A DNA stretch of 62,201 bases. Source: an uncultured Pelagibacteraceae bacterium. GTDB lineage: Bacteria; Pseudomonadota; Alphaproteobacteria; Pelagibacterales; Pelagibacteraceae. This document shows positions 8,321-19,131 of this stretch, piece by piece. Location: contig CACJHS010000003.1 in assembly GCA_902593235.1 (NCBI GenBank), positions 1 to 62,201 of the forward strand. The letters run 5' to 3'. Position 1 is the first letter of the stretch. The number at the start of each line of letters is the position of its first letter. A model generated the notes under the pieces. It worked only from the letters and a program-made list of their open reading frames with translations, ran no database searches and was not told the DNA's origin. Made by a program: the position numbers and the translations under genes.

Positions 8321-9697
8321 ATGTCTGAAACAAAGAAACAAACATGGCTTGATTCTCTTGCAGTTTATAAAGATATTCGAATGGTAAGAATTCTTTTATT
8401 AGGTGCAATAAGTGGATTTCCATGGGTATTAATTGCAAGCAGCTTAAGTCTTTGGCTTAAAGAAGAAGGTCTTAGTAGATCAACAATTGGATGGGCAGGT
8501 TTAATTTTTGGAGTATATGCTTTCAATTATTTGTGGGCTCCCATTATAGATAGAATTCAAATTCCAATACTAACAAAAAAATTAGGTCATAGAAGAGGAT
8601 GGATAGTTTTGATGCAATCAATTATTTTGTTAAGTCTTGTTGTTTGGAGTGTGATTAATCCAACTGAAAATTTGGCTTTATTAATTACTGTAGGTTTAAT
8701 TATTGCTATTGCGTCAGCAACCCAAGATATAACTGTAGATGCATTAAGAATTGAACAGATAAACGAAAATGAGGGAAAATCAATGGCTGCTGGTGCAGCT
8801 ATGGCTGTTGTTGGTTGGTGGACAGGTTATAAATTAGGTGGAGTTGTTGCTTTATTCACAGCAGAATTTTTTGAAAACCTAGGGGTGGCTGACTACTGGC
8901 AAGCTACTTTTTTAATTTTAGGTATTTTAATAATTTTAATGAATATTGGATTAATGTTTGTTCATGAACCTATAGAAACAAACAGACAAGCAAAACAGAG
9001 AGAAACAGACAAATTAATTGAAGGAAAACTTGGATCTAGCAATATTATTACAAACTTTATCGCATATATTACAGGAACTATAGGCGGACCTATTATTAGT
9101 TTTTTTAGAAAAAATGGTTTTGCCATTGCTGCTGGAATTTTAGGATTTGTTTTCTTGTTTAAGATAGGTGAGGCATTTATGGGAAGAATGTCTATTGTTT
9201 TTTATAAAGAAATTGGTTTCTCCAAAGGTCAAATTGCAATTTATTCAAAAGGACTTGGTTGGATAACAACAGTTGTATTTACTTTGTTGGGTGGAGTAAT
9301 GGCCATGAGAGCTGGAACAATTAAAACTATGTTCTTTGCTGGTGGGTTAATGGCTATAACCAATCTTTTATTTGCAGTTTTAGCATGGACTGGAAAATCA
9401 GAAATTTTATTTGCAATTGCGGTTATAGCTGATGATATCACAGCAGCTTTTGCAACTGTAGCATTTGTTGCATTTATATCATTACTAGTTGATAGAACTT
9501 ATACAGCCACACAATATGCATTGCTTGCTTCAATTGGTACTGCTGGTCGTACTACTTTAGCTTCATCCTCTGGAGCTCTAGTTGACTGGTTAAACGGAGA
9601 TTGGGGAACATTTTTTGTTTTAACGACTATAATGGTGATACCATCATTAATTTGTTTGTGGTTAATTAAAAACAAAATTAAAATTGGTGCAAAATAA
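8321..9697 (+). CDS. ampG: AmpG-type muropeptide permease (MFS)
   Basis: This 458-residue major facilitator protein has about 12-14 membrane segments and the AmpG-like signatures GFPWVLIASSLSLWLKEEGL, FNYLWAPIIDRI, LGHRRGWIVLMQ and IASATQDITVDALRIEQ. AmpG imports anhydromuropeptides released from peptidoglycan for recycling. The ORF track starts at a TTG at 8306 inside trkH; the ATG at 8321, 2 nt after the trkH stop, is the better start. The next gene overlaps its end and encodes a peptidoglycan-type peptidase, which supports a cell-wall recycling role. The exact substrate is inferred. Confidence 0.85.
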   Translation: MSETKKQTWLDSLAVYKDIRMVRILLLGAISGFPWVLIASSLSLWLKEEGLSRSTIGWAGLIFGVYAFNYLWAPIIDRIQIPILTKKLGHRRGWIVLMQSIILLSLVVWSVINPTENLALLITVGLIIAIASATQDITVDALRIEQINENEGKSMAAGAAMAVVGWWTGYKLGGVVALFTAEFFENLGVADYWQATFLILGILIILMNIGLMFVHEPIETNRQAKQRETDKLIEGKLGSSNIITNFIAYITGTIGGPIISFFRKNGFAIAAGILGFVFLFKIGEAFMGRMSIVFYKEIGFSKGQIAIYSKGLGWITTVVFTLLGGVMAMRAGTIKTMFFAGGLMAITNLLFAVLAWTGKSEILFAIAVIADDITAAFATVAFVAFISLLVDRTYTATQYALLASIGTAGRTTLASSSGALVDWLNGDWGTFFVLTTIMVIPSLICLWLIKNKIKIGAK

Positions 9698-10433
9698 TTT
9701 TTATTTCATAGGTAATTTTTCGAATATTTACAAAAATCCTTCGAAAAGATCTGAGGTAACTTCACAAATTATACATGGTGAAAAATTCAAAATACTAGCA
9801 AAAAGTAAAAATTGGATAAAAATTAAAACTTTATTTGATAATTATAAGGGGTTTATAAAAAATTCAAAATATATAGAAAAATTTAGCCCCAATTATAAAG
9901 TCAGTTCACTAAAAGCAAAGATTTATAAAAAACCTGGAATTGGAACTATCAGTTGGCTTCCATTTGCATCCAAATTATCTGTGTTTGAGCAAAATAAGAA
10001 TTACGTAAAAATTGAAAAAAATAAATGGATTAAAAAAGCTGATATTAAAAAAATAAACCATAAAGAAAATAATTTTACAAAAATATTTAAAAAATTTCTC
10101 AAAGTAAAATATGTTTGGGGTGGAAAAACATTTAAAGGTGTTGATTGTTCAGCTTTATTGCAAATTTTTTATTTTTATAATAATTTGTTTTATCCAAGAG
10201 ATACAAAAGATCAGATCAAATATACAAAAAAGAATTCAAAGAAAAGACTATTTAAAAAAGGAGATATTATTTTTTGGAAAGGTCATGTTGCTATGTGCTT
10301 AAATTCTAAACAACTAATTCATGCTTATGGTCCAGAAAGAAAAGTAATTATTATGCCAATTATAGAAACAATTAATAGAATTGAAAAAACTGCCAAGCTA
10401 AAGGTAAAAAAAGTATCTAGAATAAAATATTAA
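9684..10433 (+). CDS. NlpC/P60-family cell-wall peptidase with N-terminal SH3-like domains
   Basis: The C-terminal half is an NlpC/P60 (C40) cysteine peptidase: YVWGGKTFKGVDCSALLQ with catalytic Cys155, GHVAM with His201, and LIHAYGP with His213 as the third polar residue. The first ~125 residues look like two SH3b-type wall-binding modules, each with a W-I-K-I/K-W-I-K pattern. Such enzymes cut gamma-D-glutamyl bonds in muropeptides. There is no signal peptide, which fits a cytoplasmic enzyme working on muropeptides imported by the overlapping ampG. The start is TTG at 9684 or GTG at 9687, inside ampG. It ends in a TTAA stop-codon overlap with tyrA. Confidence 0.86.
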   Translation: MVQNNFYFIGNFSNIYKNPSKRSEVTSQIIHGEKFKILAKSKNWIKIKTLFDNYKGFIKNSKYIEKFSPNYKVSSLKAKIYKKPGIGTISWLPFASKLSVFEQNKNYVKIEKNKWIKKADIKKINHKENNFTKIFKKFLKVKYVWGGKTFKGVDCSALLQIFYFYNNLFYPRDTKDQIKYTKKNSKKRLFKKGDIIFWKGHVAMCLNSKQLIHAYGPERKVIIMPIIETINRIEKTAKLKVKKVSRIKY

Positions 10434-11326
10434 TTTCTTCCAAAGTCAGGTTTATCAATATCTTGTTTCAATTTGATGATTTTTGACCTTACTTTTTTAG
10501 TCTGAGTAAGTTTCTTTACAATAGACTTATTATTTTTTGAATTAATATCTTTTTTAAATTGATTTAAATTTTTAATAAATAAATCAATCGCTTTTGAAAT
10601 ATTATTTTTATTGTTAAAAAAAATATCTCTCCACATGATTTCATTTGATGCTGCTATCCTAGAAAAATCTCGTAATCCACCAGCACTATATTTGATTAGC
10701 TCATAATTTTGTTTTTTTTCAAAATCTTGTGCAGATTTCACCAGATTATATGCAATTAAGTGTGGTAAATGACTAGTAATAGAAAAAATTTTGTCATGTT
10801 TTTCAGCGCTCATAACAACTACTTTTGCTCCAATTTTTTTCCAAAACTTAGTTAGAATATTTATGTTATTTTTTTTAATATTTTTTTCTTTAATTATTAT
10901 GCACCATCTATCAGTAAACATATTTTCTTTACCATGCTCTGGTCCACTGACCTCTGATCCAGCTATTGGGTGACTTTGAATCCAATGAATACCTTTCTTT
11001 AAAAATTTATTTATAATTTTAGAAGTTTCAATTTTTGAAGAACCAATATCTGTAATCAAAGTTTTTGATGGTATAAATTTATTAATTTTTAAAATAATAT
11101 TTTTGTATTCACTCATTGGTGTACAAAAGACGATTAAATCGGAATTACTTACACCTTCTTTTAATGATTTAACAATTGTTCCAGGTAATTTTAATTTTTT
11201 TATCTTAGCAATATTTGATTTTGATTTTTCATAAATAAATATTTTTTTTGCTATTTTTTTTTTGCTAATACGCCTTAATAAAGATGAACCTAATAATCCA
11301 CAGCCAATAATTAAAATATTTTTCAT
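10430..11326 (-). CDS. tyrA: Prephenate/arogenate dehydrogenase
   Basis: This 298-residue enzyme of tyrosine synthesis has an N-terminal NAD(P)-binding GCGLLGSS (8-15) and the family substrate segment HPIAGSEVSGPEHG, followed by HDKIFSITSHLPHLIAY with the catalytic-region histidines. It oxidatively decarboxylates prephenate or arogenate; which one cannot be read directly. It overlaps hisC by 4 nt (ATGA), so the two are translationally coupled. The C-terminal ~40 residues are lysine and asparagine rich, a base-composition effect common in this genome. Confidence 0.9.
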   Translation of the reverse strand: MKNILIIGCGLLGSSLLRRISKKKIAKKIFIYEKSKSNIAKIKKLKLPGTIVKSLKEGVSNSDLIVFCTPMSEYKNIILKINKFIPSKTLITDIGSSKIETSKIINKFLKKGIHWIQSHPIAGSEVSGPEHGKENMFTDRWCIIIKEKNIKKNNINILTKFWKKIGAKVVVMSAEKHDKIFSITSHLPHLIAYNLVKSAQDFEKKQNYELIKYSAGGLRDFSRIAASNEIMWRDIFFNNKNNISKAIDLFIKNLNQFKKDINSKNNKSIVKKLTQTKKVRSKIIKLKQDIDKPDFGRN

Positions 11327-12408
11327 TTTTTCAATACTTGCTTAATAACACCCATAAATTTTAAGTTTTCTTTTTTAGATCCAATAGTTAACCTTAATTT
11401 ATTCTTTATATGATAACCATCTTCTGTTGATCTTAAAATAATTCCCTTATTTTTAAGTTTTTCATACAGAAATTTTGCTGAATATCTGCATTTTTCAAAA
11501 TTAAGTAACAAAAAATTTGCTGAAACTGAATTTGAAAAAATATTATATGTCTCAAGGAATTTCTTAATTTTTTCAGAATATAATAAATTATGTCTAATCG
11601 ATTTATTTATGAAAGATTTATCCTTCAGTGACTCGGTGGCAGCTAATTGAGCAATACCATTTACATTAAATGGTGGTTTTATAACATTTAGTGCATCAAC
11701 TATTTTTTTTGATCCATATCCCCAACCTACTCTAAGAGAAGCTAATCCAAACATTTTTGAAAAAGTTCTAAGGATGAAAACATTGTCTTTATTTTTAAAT
11801 AAATCTAACCCAGATGAATAATCTTTGTTTTTCATATATTCTGCATAGGCATCATCTATAACTAATAAAATTTTTTTATTTAATCTTTTTCTTAATTCTA
11901 AAACTTCTTTTTTCGTTAAGTAAGTTCCTGTAGGATTGTTTGGGTTAGCTATAAACACAATTTTAGTTTTTTTTGTTATTTTTTTTAAAATTTCATTGAC
12001 TGAAACTTTAAAATTAATTTCTTTTGCAAATACAACTTTTGCACCTACAATTTTTGAGTAAATTCTGTACATTAAAAAACTGTACTCTGGTACTACAACC
12101 TCATCTTTTGGGTTTAAAAACAACTGACAGAGCATTTGAATAACTTCATCTGAACCAGCTCCACAAATAATTTTCTCAAAATTACATTTATAGGCTTTGG
12201 ATATTGCTTTTCTTAAATTTTGAGATTTTCCATCTGGATATTTATCTAAATTCAGATTTTTGTTTGATATTATTTTCTTTGCTTTAGGGCTCATACCTAA
12301 AGCAGACTCATTTGCAGAAAGCTTAATTACGTTCTTAAGTTTCTTAACTTTTGATTTACCAGGCTTATAAGCCTCAATTTTAAATTTTTTGAAATTTGGA
12401 GTTATCAT
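11323..12408 (-). CDS. hisC: Histidinol-phosphate aminotransferase (aspartate aminotransferase fold I)
   Basis: This 361-residue PLP aminotransferase carries ANPNNPTGTY (cofactor binding), DDAYAEYM, and RTFSKMFGLASLRVGWG with the Schiff-base lysine at residue 218. HisC-type enzymes act in histidine synthesis and can also transaminate aromatic keto acids. Its coupling to tyrA by an ATGA overlap suggests that it may serve tyrosine or phenylalanine synthesis here. It is divergently oriented from metX, and the 192-bp spacer also contains the metX riboswitch. Confidence 0.9.
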   Translation of the reverse strand: MITPNFKKFKIEAYKPGKSKVKKLKNVIKLSANESALGMSPKAKKIISNKNLNLDKYPDGKSQNLRKAISKAYKCNFEKIICGAGSDEVIQMLCQLFLNPKDEVVVPEYSFLMYRIYSKIVGAKVVFAKEINFKVSVNEILKKITKKTKIVFIANPNNPTGTYLTKKEVLELRKRLNKKILLVIDDAYAEYMKNKDYSSGLDLFKNKDNVFILRTFSKMFGLASLRVGWGYGSKKIVDALNVIKPPFNVNGIAQLAATESLKDKSFINKSIRHNLLYSEKIKKFLETYNIFSNSVSANFLLLNFEKCRYSAKFLYEKLKNKGIILRSTEDGYHIKNKLRLTIGSKKENLKFMGVIKQVLKK

Positions 12409-12481
12409 TTTTTTTAATTTATGTGCTCTTTATAGATAAAATTACAAAATTTTATAGAGAATAAGAGGATTTTTTAAAAAA

Positions 12482-12510
12482 TTGACATAATAAATAAGTT
12501 CTAGTAAAAA
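12482..12510 (+). promoter_or_regulatory. Predicted promoter of metX
   Basis: A perfect -35 box TTGACA (12482-12487) is followed after 17 nt by TAAAAA (12505-12510). The -10 is poor, but the predicted start falls near 12516, at the first base of the SAM-II aptamer, which is the arrangement expected for a riboswitch promoter. Confidence 0.55.
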
Positions 12511-12513
12511 AAT

Positions 12514-12573
12514 TATGCGCTGATTTAACTGAATTGCGAGCGCTTAAAAAAAACCGCTAAAATAGTTTTTTTT
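12514..12573 (+). promoter_or_regulatory. SAM-II riboswitch upstream of metX
   Basis: The sequence GCGCTGATTTAACT followed by GAATTGCGAGCGC matches the conserved SAM-II (metA-type) core almost base for base. Stem P1 is GCGCT (12517-12521) with AGCGC (12539-12543). The pseudoknot can form from GCG (12536-12538) with CGC (12555-12557) and AACT (12527-12530) with AGTT (12564-12567). The 3' GCTAAAA segment is also present. It senses S-adenosylmethionine and represses the methionine gene downstream. Unlike typical SAM-II elements, the 3' strand runs directly into eight Ts rather than a purine-rich ribosome-binding site, and metX starts 33 nt further on. Confidence 0.9.
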
Positions 12574-12600
12574 CTCACAATTCGAAACAGTCAAAAAACT

Positions 12601-13716
12601 ATGAATACTGAGAAAAGAATAAAAACTTTAATTGTAAAGAAACCACTAAAATTAGACTGTGGAAAGACCATAAAAGATTTTCCTATAGCCTATGAAACTT
12701 ACGGTTCACTTAATTCAAAAAAAGATAATGCAATATTAGTTTTTCATGCTCTAACAGGAGATCAATTTGTAACCGGAATAAACCCTGTAACTAACAAAGA
12801 GGGTTGGTGGAGTTATGCAGTAGGTCCTGATAAAGCTATCGATACGAATAAATTTTTTGTTATTTGCTCTAACGTAATTGGTGGATGTATGGGATCATAC
12901 GGACCAAGTCATAAAGATCATGATCAAAAAATTTTTGGAACAAATTTTCCCGTTATTACAATTAATGATATGGTGAATGCTCAATATAATTTACTTGATC
13001 ATTTTGGTATTGATAAACTGTTTTCTATAACTGGTGGTTCAATGGGAGGTATGCAAGTCCTTCAGTTTATTAGCAACTTTCCTGATAAATCTAAAACAGT
13101 AATACCAATAGCAACCACATCCAGTCATTCAGCACAAAATATTGCTTTTAACGAACTAGGCAGACAAGCTATTACAGCTGATAGTAACTGGAAAGAAGGA
13201 AACTATACATCAAACAATACTAATCCTGGAAAGGGTTTGGCTGTAGCTAGAATGGCAGCTCATATTACTTATTTATCTAAAAAAGGTTTGCAGGAAAAAT
13301 TTGGAAGAAAGTTACAAGAAAGAGAAGATCTTAATTTTGGATTTGACGCTGATTTTCAAATAGAAAGTTATTTAAGATATCAGGGCTCAGTTTTCGTAGA
13401 TAGATTTGATGCAAATAGTTATCTTTATATTACTAGAGCTATGGATTATTTTGATTTAGCCAAACAATTCAATGGTAATCTTTCAGAAGCATTTATAAAT
13501 ACAAACGCAAAATTTTTTATAATTTCTTTTACTTCAGATTGGCTTTATCCAACCCAAGAAAACAAAGATATTGTGATTGCTTTAAACTCAATAGGAGCTG
13601 ATGTTGGATTTGTAGAAATTGAGTCAGATAAAGGTCACGACTCCTTTTTACTAGACGTTCCTGATTTCTTAAGTGCACTTAAAAACTTTTTAGATAAATC
13701 TTACGAAGAAAATTAA
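12601..13716 (+). CDS. metX: Homoserine O-acyltransferase (MetX)
   Basis: This 371-residue alpha/beta-hydrolase-fold enzyme activates homoserine with acetyl- or succinyl-CoA for methionine synthesis. The nucleophile serine sits in GGSMGGMQVL (Ser147), the catalytic aspartate in TSDWLYP and the histidine in KGHDSFLLD. Acetyl versus succinyl specificity cannot be read safely. It is preceded by a SAM-II riboswitch, so SAM should repress it, and metW follows 2 nt after its stop. O-acylhomoserine can accept sulfide or methanethiol, which connects this locus to the dmd genes at 43-48 kb. Confidence 0.94.
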   Translation: MNTEKRIKTLIVKKPLKLDCGKTIKDFPIAYETYGSLNSKKDNAILVFHALTGDQFVTGINPVTNKEGWWSYAVGPDKAIDTNKFFVICSNVIGGCMGSYGPSHKDHDQKIFGTNFPVITINDMVNAQYNLLDHFGIDKLFSITGGSMGGMQVLQFISNFPDKSKTVIPIATTSSHSAQNIAFNELGRQAITADSNWKEGNYTSNNTNPGKGLAVARMAAHITYLSKKGLQEKFGRKLQEREDLNFGFDADFQIESYLRYQGSVFVDRFDANSYLYITRAMDYFDLAKQFNGNLSEAFINTNAKFFIISFTSDWLYPTQENKDIVIALNSIGADVGFVEIESDKGHDSFLLDVPDFLSALKNFLDKSYEEN

Positions 13717-13718
13717 TT

Positions 13719-14315
13719 ATGAAAAATGAATTTCAGGTAATAGCAGATTTAATTGAAAAAGATAAGAAGGTCTTAGATGTAGGTTGTGCCGATGGAACCT
13801 TGATGAAATTTTTAAAGGATAACAAAAACATAAATATAAGAGGATTAGAGATTTCAAAAGAAAAAGTGCAAGAATGTATTGCTAAAGGTTTAACTGTAAT
13901 TGAAGGAAATGCTGAAAAAGATTTAAAGCAATTTCCAGACAAATCATTTGATTATGTTGTTTTAAGTCAAACCCTTCAAGCTTTTCTTAATCCTGAATTA
14001 GTTTTAGATGAACTTTTAAGAGTTGGAAAAAAAGCAATAGTTACAATTCCTAATTTTGGATACTGGAAAGTAAGATTTCATTTATTATTTAAAGGTACAA
14101 TGCCAATTACAAAAACATTACCAGATGAATGGTATAACACACCAAATTTACATATGTGTACAATCAAAGATTTTTTTCACTTTGTAAAATCAAAAGATAT
14201 TAAAATTTTTAAATCACTCGCTTTAAATAATCTTAATTCATCAGTAATAAATGAGGGTAATTTAGGGCTTAAAAATTTGTTTGCAGATCTAGGTATTTTT
14301 TTGATAGAAAAATAA
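13719..14315 (+). CDS. metW: MetW, SAM-dependent methyltransferase-fold partner of MetX
   Basis: This 198-residue protein has a Rossmann methyltransferase fold with the SAM-binding motif VLDVGCADGTL near residues 18-28, and the MetW-specific segments SQTLQAFLNPELVLDELLRVG and IPNFGYWKVRFHLLFKGTMP. MetW is regularly encoded next to metX and supports homoserine acylation; its own chemistry is not settled in the family. It starts 2 nt after metX and shares its riboswitch-controlled transcript. Confidence 0.93.
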   Translation: MKNEFQVIADLIEKDKKVLDVGCADGTLMKFLKDNKNINIRGLEISKEKVQECIAKGLTVIEGNAEKDLKQFPDKSFDYVVLSQTLQAFLNPELVLDELLRVGKKAIVTIPNFGYWKVRFHLLFKGTMPITKTLPDEWYNTPNLHMCTIKDFFHFVKSKDIKIFKSLALNNLNSSVINEGNLGLKNLFADLGIFLIEK

Positions 14316-14316
14316 A

Positions 14317-15036
14317 ATGCGTATTGAAATTATACCCTGTCTTCAAGACAACTATAGCTATTTAATAATAGACGAAAGTAACAATTTTGCATGTGTTGTA
14401 GATCCCAGTGAGTCTGAACCAATAATTAATTTCCTAAAAAATAAAAAAATAAAATTAAAATATATTCTTAACACTCATCATCATCATGATCATATCGGAG
14501 GAAATCAAGAATTAAAAAAAAAATATGGATCAGTTGTTGTAGGTTTTAAAGGAGACTCAAAAAGAATACCCGGAATAGACACATTGTTAGAAGACAATCA
14601 AATATGGAAAGCTGAAAACTTTGAAGCTAAAATTATGCATATACCTGGACATACTTCAGGCCATATTTGTTTTAATTTTTTTAAAGAAAAATTAGTTTTT
14701 ACAGGAGACACACTTTTCTCACTTGGTTGTGGAAAAATATTTGAGGGCTCTTATGAGGAAATGTTTGAGTCTTTAAACAAAATTAAATCATTACCAAAAG
14801 ATACAAAAATTTATTGTGGTCATGAATACACTCTTAACAATGCAAAATTTTGTAAAAAATATGATTCCGAAAACAAAGATTTACAAAAAAAAATAGAAAA
14901 AATAGAAAATTTAAGAGAAAATGGAATTCCAACCATACCTTCAACTTTAAAAGAGGAATTGGAGTGTAATATATTTTTAAGAGCAAAAGATGTTAAAACC
15001 TTTTCAAAATTAAGAGATTTTAAGGATAATTTCTAA
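14317..15036 (+). CDS. gloB: Hydroxyacylglutathione hydrolase (glyoxalase II)
   Basis: This 239-residue metallo-beta-lactamase-fold enzyme has the binuclear metal motif THHHHDH at 53-59, a further histidine in IPGHTSGH, and GDTLFSLGCGKIFEG and YCGHEYT as expected for glyoxalase II. It hydrolyses S-D-lactoylglutathione in methylglyoxal detoxification. It starts one base after the metW stop, so it is probably expressed from the metX transcript, although its role is unrelated to methionine. Confidence 0.92.
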   Translation: MRIEIIPCLQDNYSYLIIDESNNFACVVDPSESEPIINFLKNKKIKLKYILNTHHHHDHIGGNQELKKKYGSVVVGFKGDSKRIPGIDTLLEDNQIWKAENFEAKIMHIPGHTSGHICFNFFKEKLVFTGDTLFSLGCGKIFEGSYEEMFESLNKIKSLPKDTKIYCGHEYTLNNAKFCKKYDSENKDLQKKIEKIENLRENGIPTIPSTLKEELECNIFLRAKDVKTFSKLRDFKDNF

Positions 15037-15046
15037 TTAATTCGGC

Positions 15047-15074
15047 TTGACTAAAGGCTGACTACAACTATATT
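15047..15074 (+). promoter_or_regulatory. Predicted promoter of the rplU-rpmA-obgE run
   Basis: TTGACT (15047-15052) and TATATT (15069-15074) are separated by 16 nt in the 64-bp gap between gloB and rplU. The predicted start near 15081 gives a leader of about 20 nt. No purine-rich ribosome-binding site is visible before the rplU ATG. Confidence 0.65.
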
Positions 15075-15100
15075 GCGGTAACTTTAAATTAAATCATAAT

Positions 15101-15499
15101 ATGTCATACGCAGTAATTAAAACAGGTGGAAAACAGTATAAAGTAAAATCTGGAGAAATTCTAAAGATTGAAAAACTACCAGACTCTAAACCTGAGACTA
15201 AAATAGAGTTTAATGAAATTTTGGCATACGGTGATGATAAATCAATTGAAATTGGAACTCCAAATGTTGAGGGCGCAAAAGTAGAGGCTGATTTAATTAA
15301 AAATAGCAAAAATAGAACTATTTTAATTTTTAAAAAAAGAAGAAGACAAAATTCAAGAAGAAAAAATGGGCATAGACAAGAATATACTATGATAAGAATT
15401 AACAAAATTTTTTCAAAAGATGGTAAAATTTTATCAGAAGCTGAAAAAATTTCTAAAACTTCAAAAAAAGATGAAGTTAAGGAAGCAGTAAGCAAATAG
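15101..15499 (+). CDS. rplU: 50S ribosomal protein L21
   Basis: The N-terminus MSYAVIKTGGKQYKVKSGEILKIEKL and the segment FKKRRRQNSRRKNGHRQEYT are characteristic of L21. At 132 residues it is about 30 longer than a standard L21; the extra C-terminal part is lysine and glutamate rich (EAEKISKTSKKDEVKEAVSK) and probably disordered. It heads the rplU-rpmA-obgE cluster found across bacteria and has its own predicted promoter. Confidence 0.95.
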   Translation: MSYAVIKTGGKQYKVKSGEILKIEKLPDSKPETKIEFNEILAYGDDKSIEIGTPNVEGAKVEADLIKNSKNRTILIFKKRRRQNSRRKNGHRQEYTMIRINKIFSKDGKILSEAEKISKTSKKDEVKEAVSK

Positions 15500-15513
15500 T
15501 TATTAGGTAAATT

Positions 15514-15768
15514 ATGGCAACAAAAAAAGCAGGTGGATCATCACGAAACGGACGAGATAGTGCCGGTAGAAGACTTGGTGTAAAAAAGTATGGTGGTGAA
15601 ACAGTAATTCCTGGAAACATAATTGTTAGACAAAGAGGAACTAAGATTTTTCCGGGTGAAAATGTTGGTATGGGTAAAGATCATTCAATATTTTCAGTTG
15701 TTAAAGGAAAAGTTGTCTTCAAAAAATCTAAATCAGATAGAACTTTCGTTTCTGTAAAGCCCAATTAA
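15514..15768 (+). CDS. rpmA: 50S ribosomal protein L27
   Basis: The 84-residue protein starts [22 protein letters not shown], the conserved N-terminal arm of L27 that reaches toward the peptidyl transferase centre, and continues with KKYGGE and [20 protein letters not shown]. It lies 14 nt after rplU in the standard L21-L27-Obg order. There is no N-terminal extension needing cleavage as in Firmicutes. Confidence 0.97.
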   Translation: MATKKAGGSSRNGRDSAGRRLGVKKYGGETVIPGNIIVRQRGTKIFPGENVGMGKDHSIFSVVKGKVVFKKSKSDRTFVSVKPN

Positions 15769-15771
15769 TAG

Positions 15772-17879
<2,108 letters not shown>

Positions 17880-19130
17880 ATGATTAAATATATGAATTTA
17901 ATTGGAATAAAAGCTCGAAAAGCTAGTGAGTATAAAGTTACAACTGAAGTAAAAAATAAAGTCTTAAATGATTACGCGAAATTAATTAAGAATGAAAAAA
18001 AATTTATTATTAATCAGAATTCAAAAGATATTAATTACGCAAGAAAAAAAGGTTTAAAAGAGAACTTAATCAAAAGACTTCATTTAAATGAAAATAAATT
18101 AAATGGAATTGTAAATTCTATTTTAAAAATAGCTAAATTAAGAGACCCTATAGACAACACTTTAGACAAATGGAAAAGACCAAATGGTTTGAATATAAAA
18201 AGAGTATCAATACCAATTGGAGTTATTGGTGTTATTTATGAAAGTAGACCAAATGTAACTTCAGATGTTGCTAGTCTTTGTTTTAAATCTGGAAATGTAG
18301 TTATTTTGAAAGGAGGCTCTGAGGCTATAAACTCAAACAGAGCTCTAGCTAAATTATTTAGAAAAGCACTTAAAAAAAATAAAGTTGATGAAAACTTTAT
18401 TCAATTTATTGACTCAAAACAAAGAAAACTTGTGGATATTATGCTTTCTAAAATGAAAAAATATATCGATGTAATCATACCTCGTGGTGGAAAAAATTTA
18501 GTTAAAAAAGTTTTAGAGTTATCCAAAGTGCCTATAATTGGACACCTAGAGGGGCTTTGTCATACTTATATAGATAAAGATGCTGAATTAAAAATGGCTA
18601 AAAAAGTTGTCTATAACGCTAAATTAAGAAATACAAGTATTTGTGGTGCAACTGAAACAATTCTTATTCATAAAAATATGGTCAAAAAATTCTGCAATCC
18701 AATTTTGCAGACACTTGAAAATAGTGGTTGTAAAATAATTGGCGATAAAATTTTGAAAAGTTATTACAAAGGTCAAATATATCCTGCAAAAGAAAAAGAT
18801 TGGTCAACCGAATATTTAGCATCAATTGTATCTGTTAAAGTTGTTAAAAATTCTGAGGAGGCAATAAAGCATATTAATAAATACGGAACTATGCACACTG
18901 ACTCCATCATTACAAAAAATAAAAAAACAGCAAAATATTTCTTAAAAAATGTTAAAAGCTCAATTGCAATGCATAACACCTCAACTCAATTTGCTGATGG
19001 CGGTGAATTTGGATTTGGTGGAGAAGTTGGAATTTCTACTAATACACTACCACCGAGAGGTCCTGTAGGTTTAAATCAATTGATTTCATATAAATATGAA
19101 ATCACTAGTAATGGTAAAATAAGAAATTAA
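17880..19130 (+). CDS. proA: Glutamate-5-semialdehyde dehydrogenase (gamma-glutamyl phosphate reductase)
   Basis: This 416-residue aldehyde dehydrogenase-family enzyme reduces gamma-glutamyl phosphate in proline synthesis. Recognisable segments are PIGVIGVIYESRPNVTSDVA, LKGGSEAINSN, the catalytic-cysteine segment NTSICGATETIL, and HNTSTQFADGGEFGFGGEVGIS near the C-terminus. Its ATG follows the proB stop without a gap. A second in-frame ATG five codons later could also be used. Confidence 0.96.
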   Translation: MIKYMNLIGIKARKASEYKVTTEVKNKVLNDYAKLIKNEKKFIINQNSKDINYARKKGLKENLIKRLHLNENKLNGIVNSILKIAKLRDPIDNTLDKWKRPNGLNIKRVSIPIGVIGVIYESRPNVTSDVASLCFKSGNVVILKGGSEAINSNRALAKLFRKALKKNKVDENFIQFIDSKQRKLVDIMLSKMKKYIDVIIPRGGKNLVKKVLELSKVPIIGHLEGLCHTYIDKDAELKMAKKVVYNAKLRNTSICGATETILIHKNMVKKFCNPILQTLENSGCKIIGDKILKSYYKGQIYPAKEKDWSTEYLASIVSVKVVKNSEEAIKHINKYGTMHTDSIITKNKKTAKYFLKNVKSSIAMHNTSTQFADGGEFGFGGEVGISTNTLPPRGPVGLNQLISYKYEITSNGKIRN

Positions 19131-19131
19131 A

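Noticed and set aside
12568-12600. A SAM-V aptamer in tandem after SAM-II, as reported in some marine bacteria
   Set aside because: Only 33 nt remain before metX and the required stem and pseudoknot core are absent.
15094-15495. 133-codon open frame antisense to rplU
   Set aside because: Covers a clear ribosomal protein gene and its composition is what the complement of Lys-rich codons gives.
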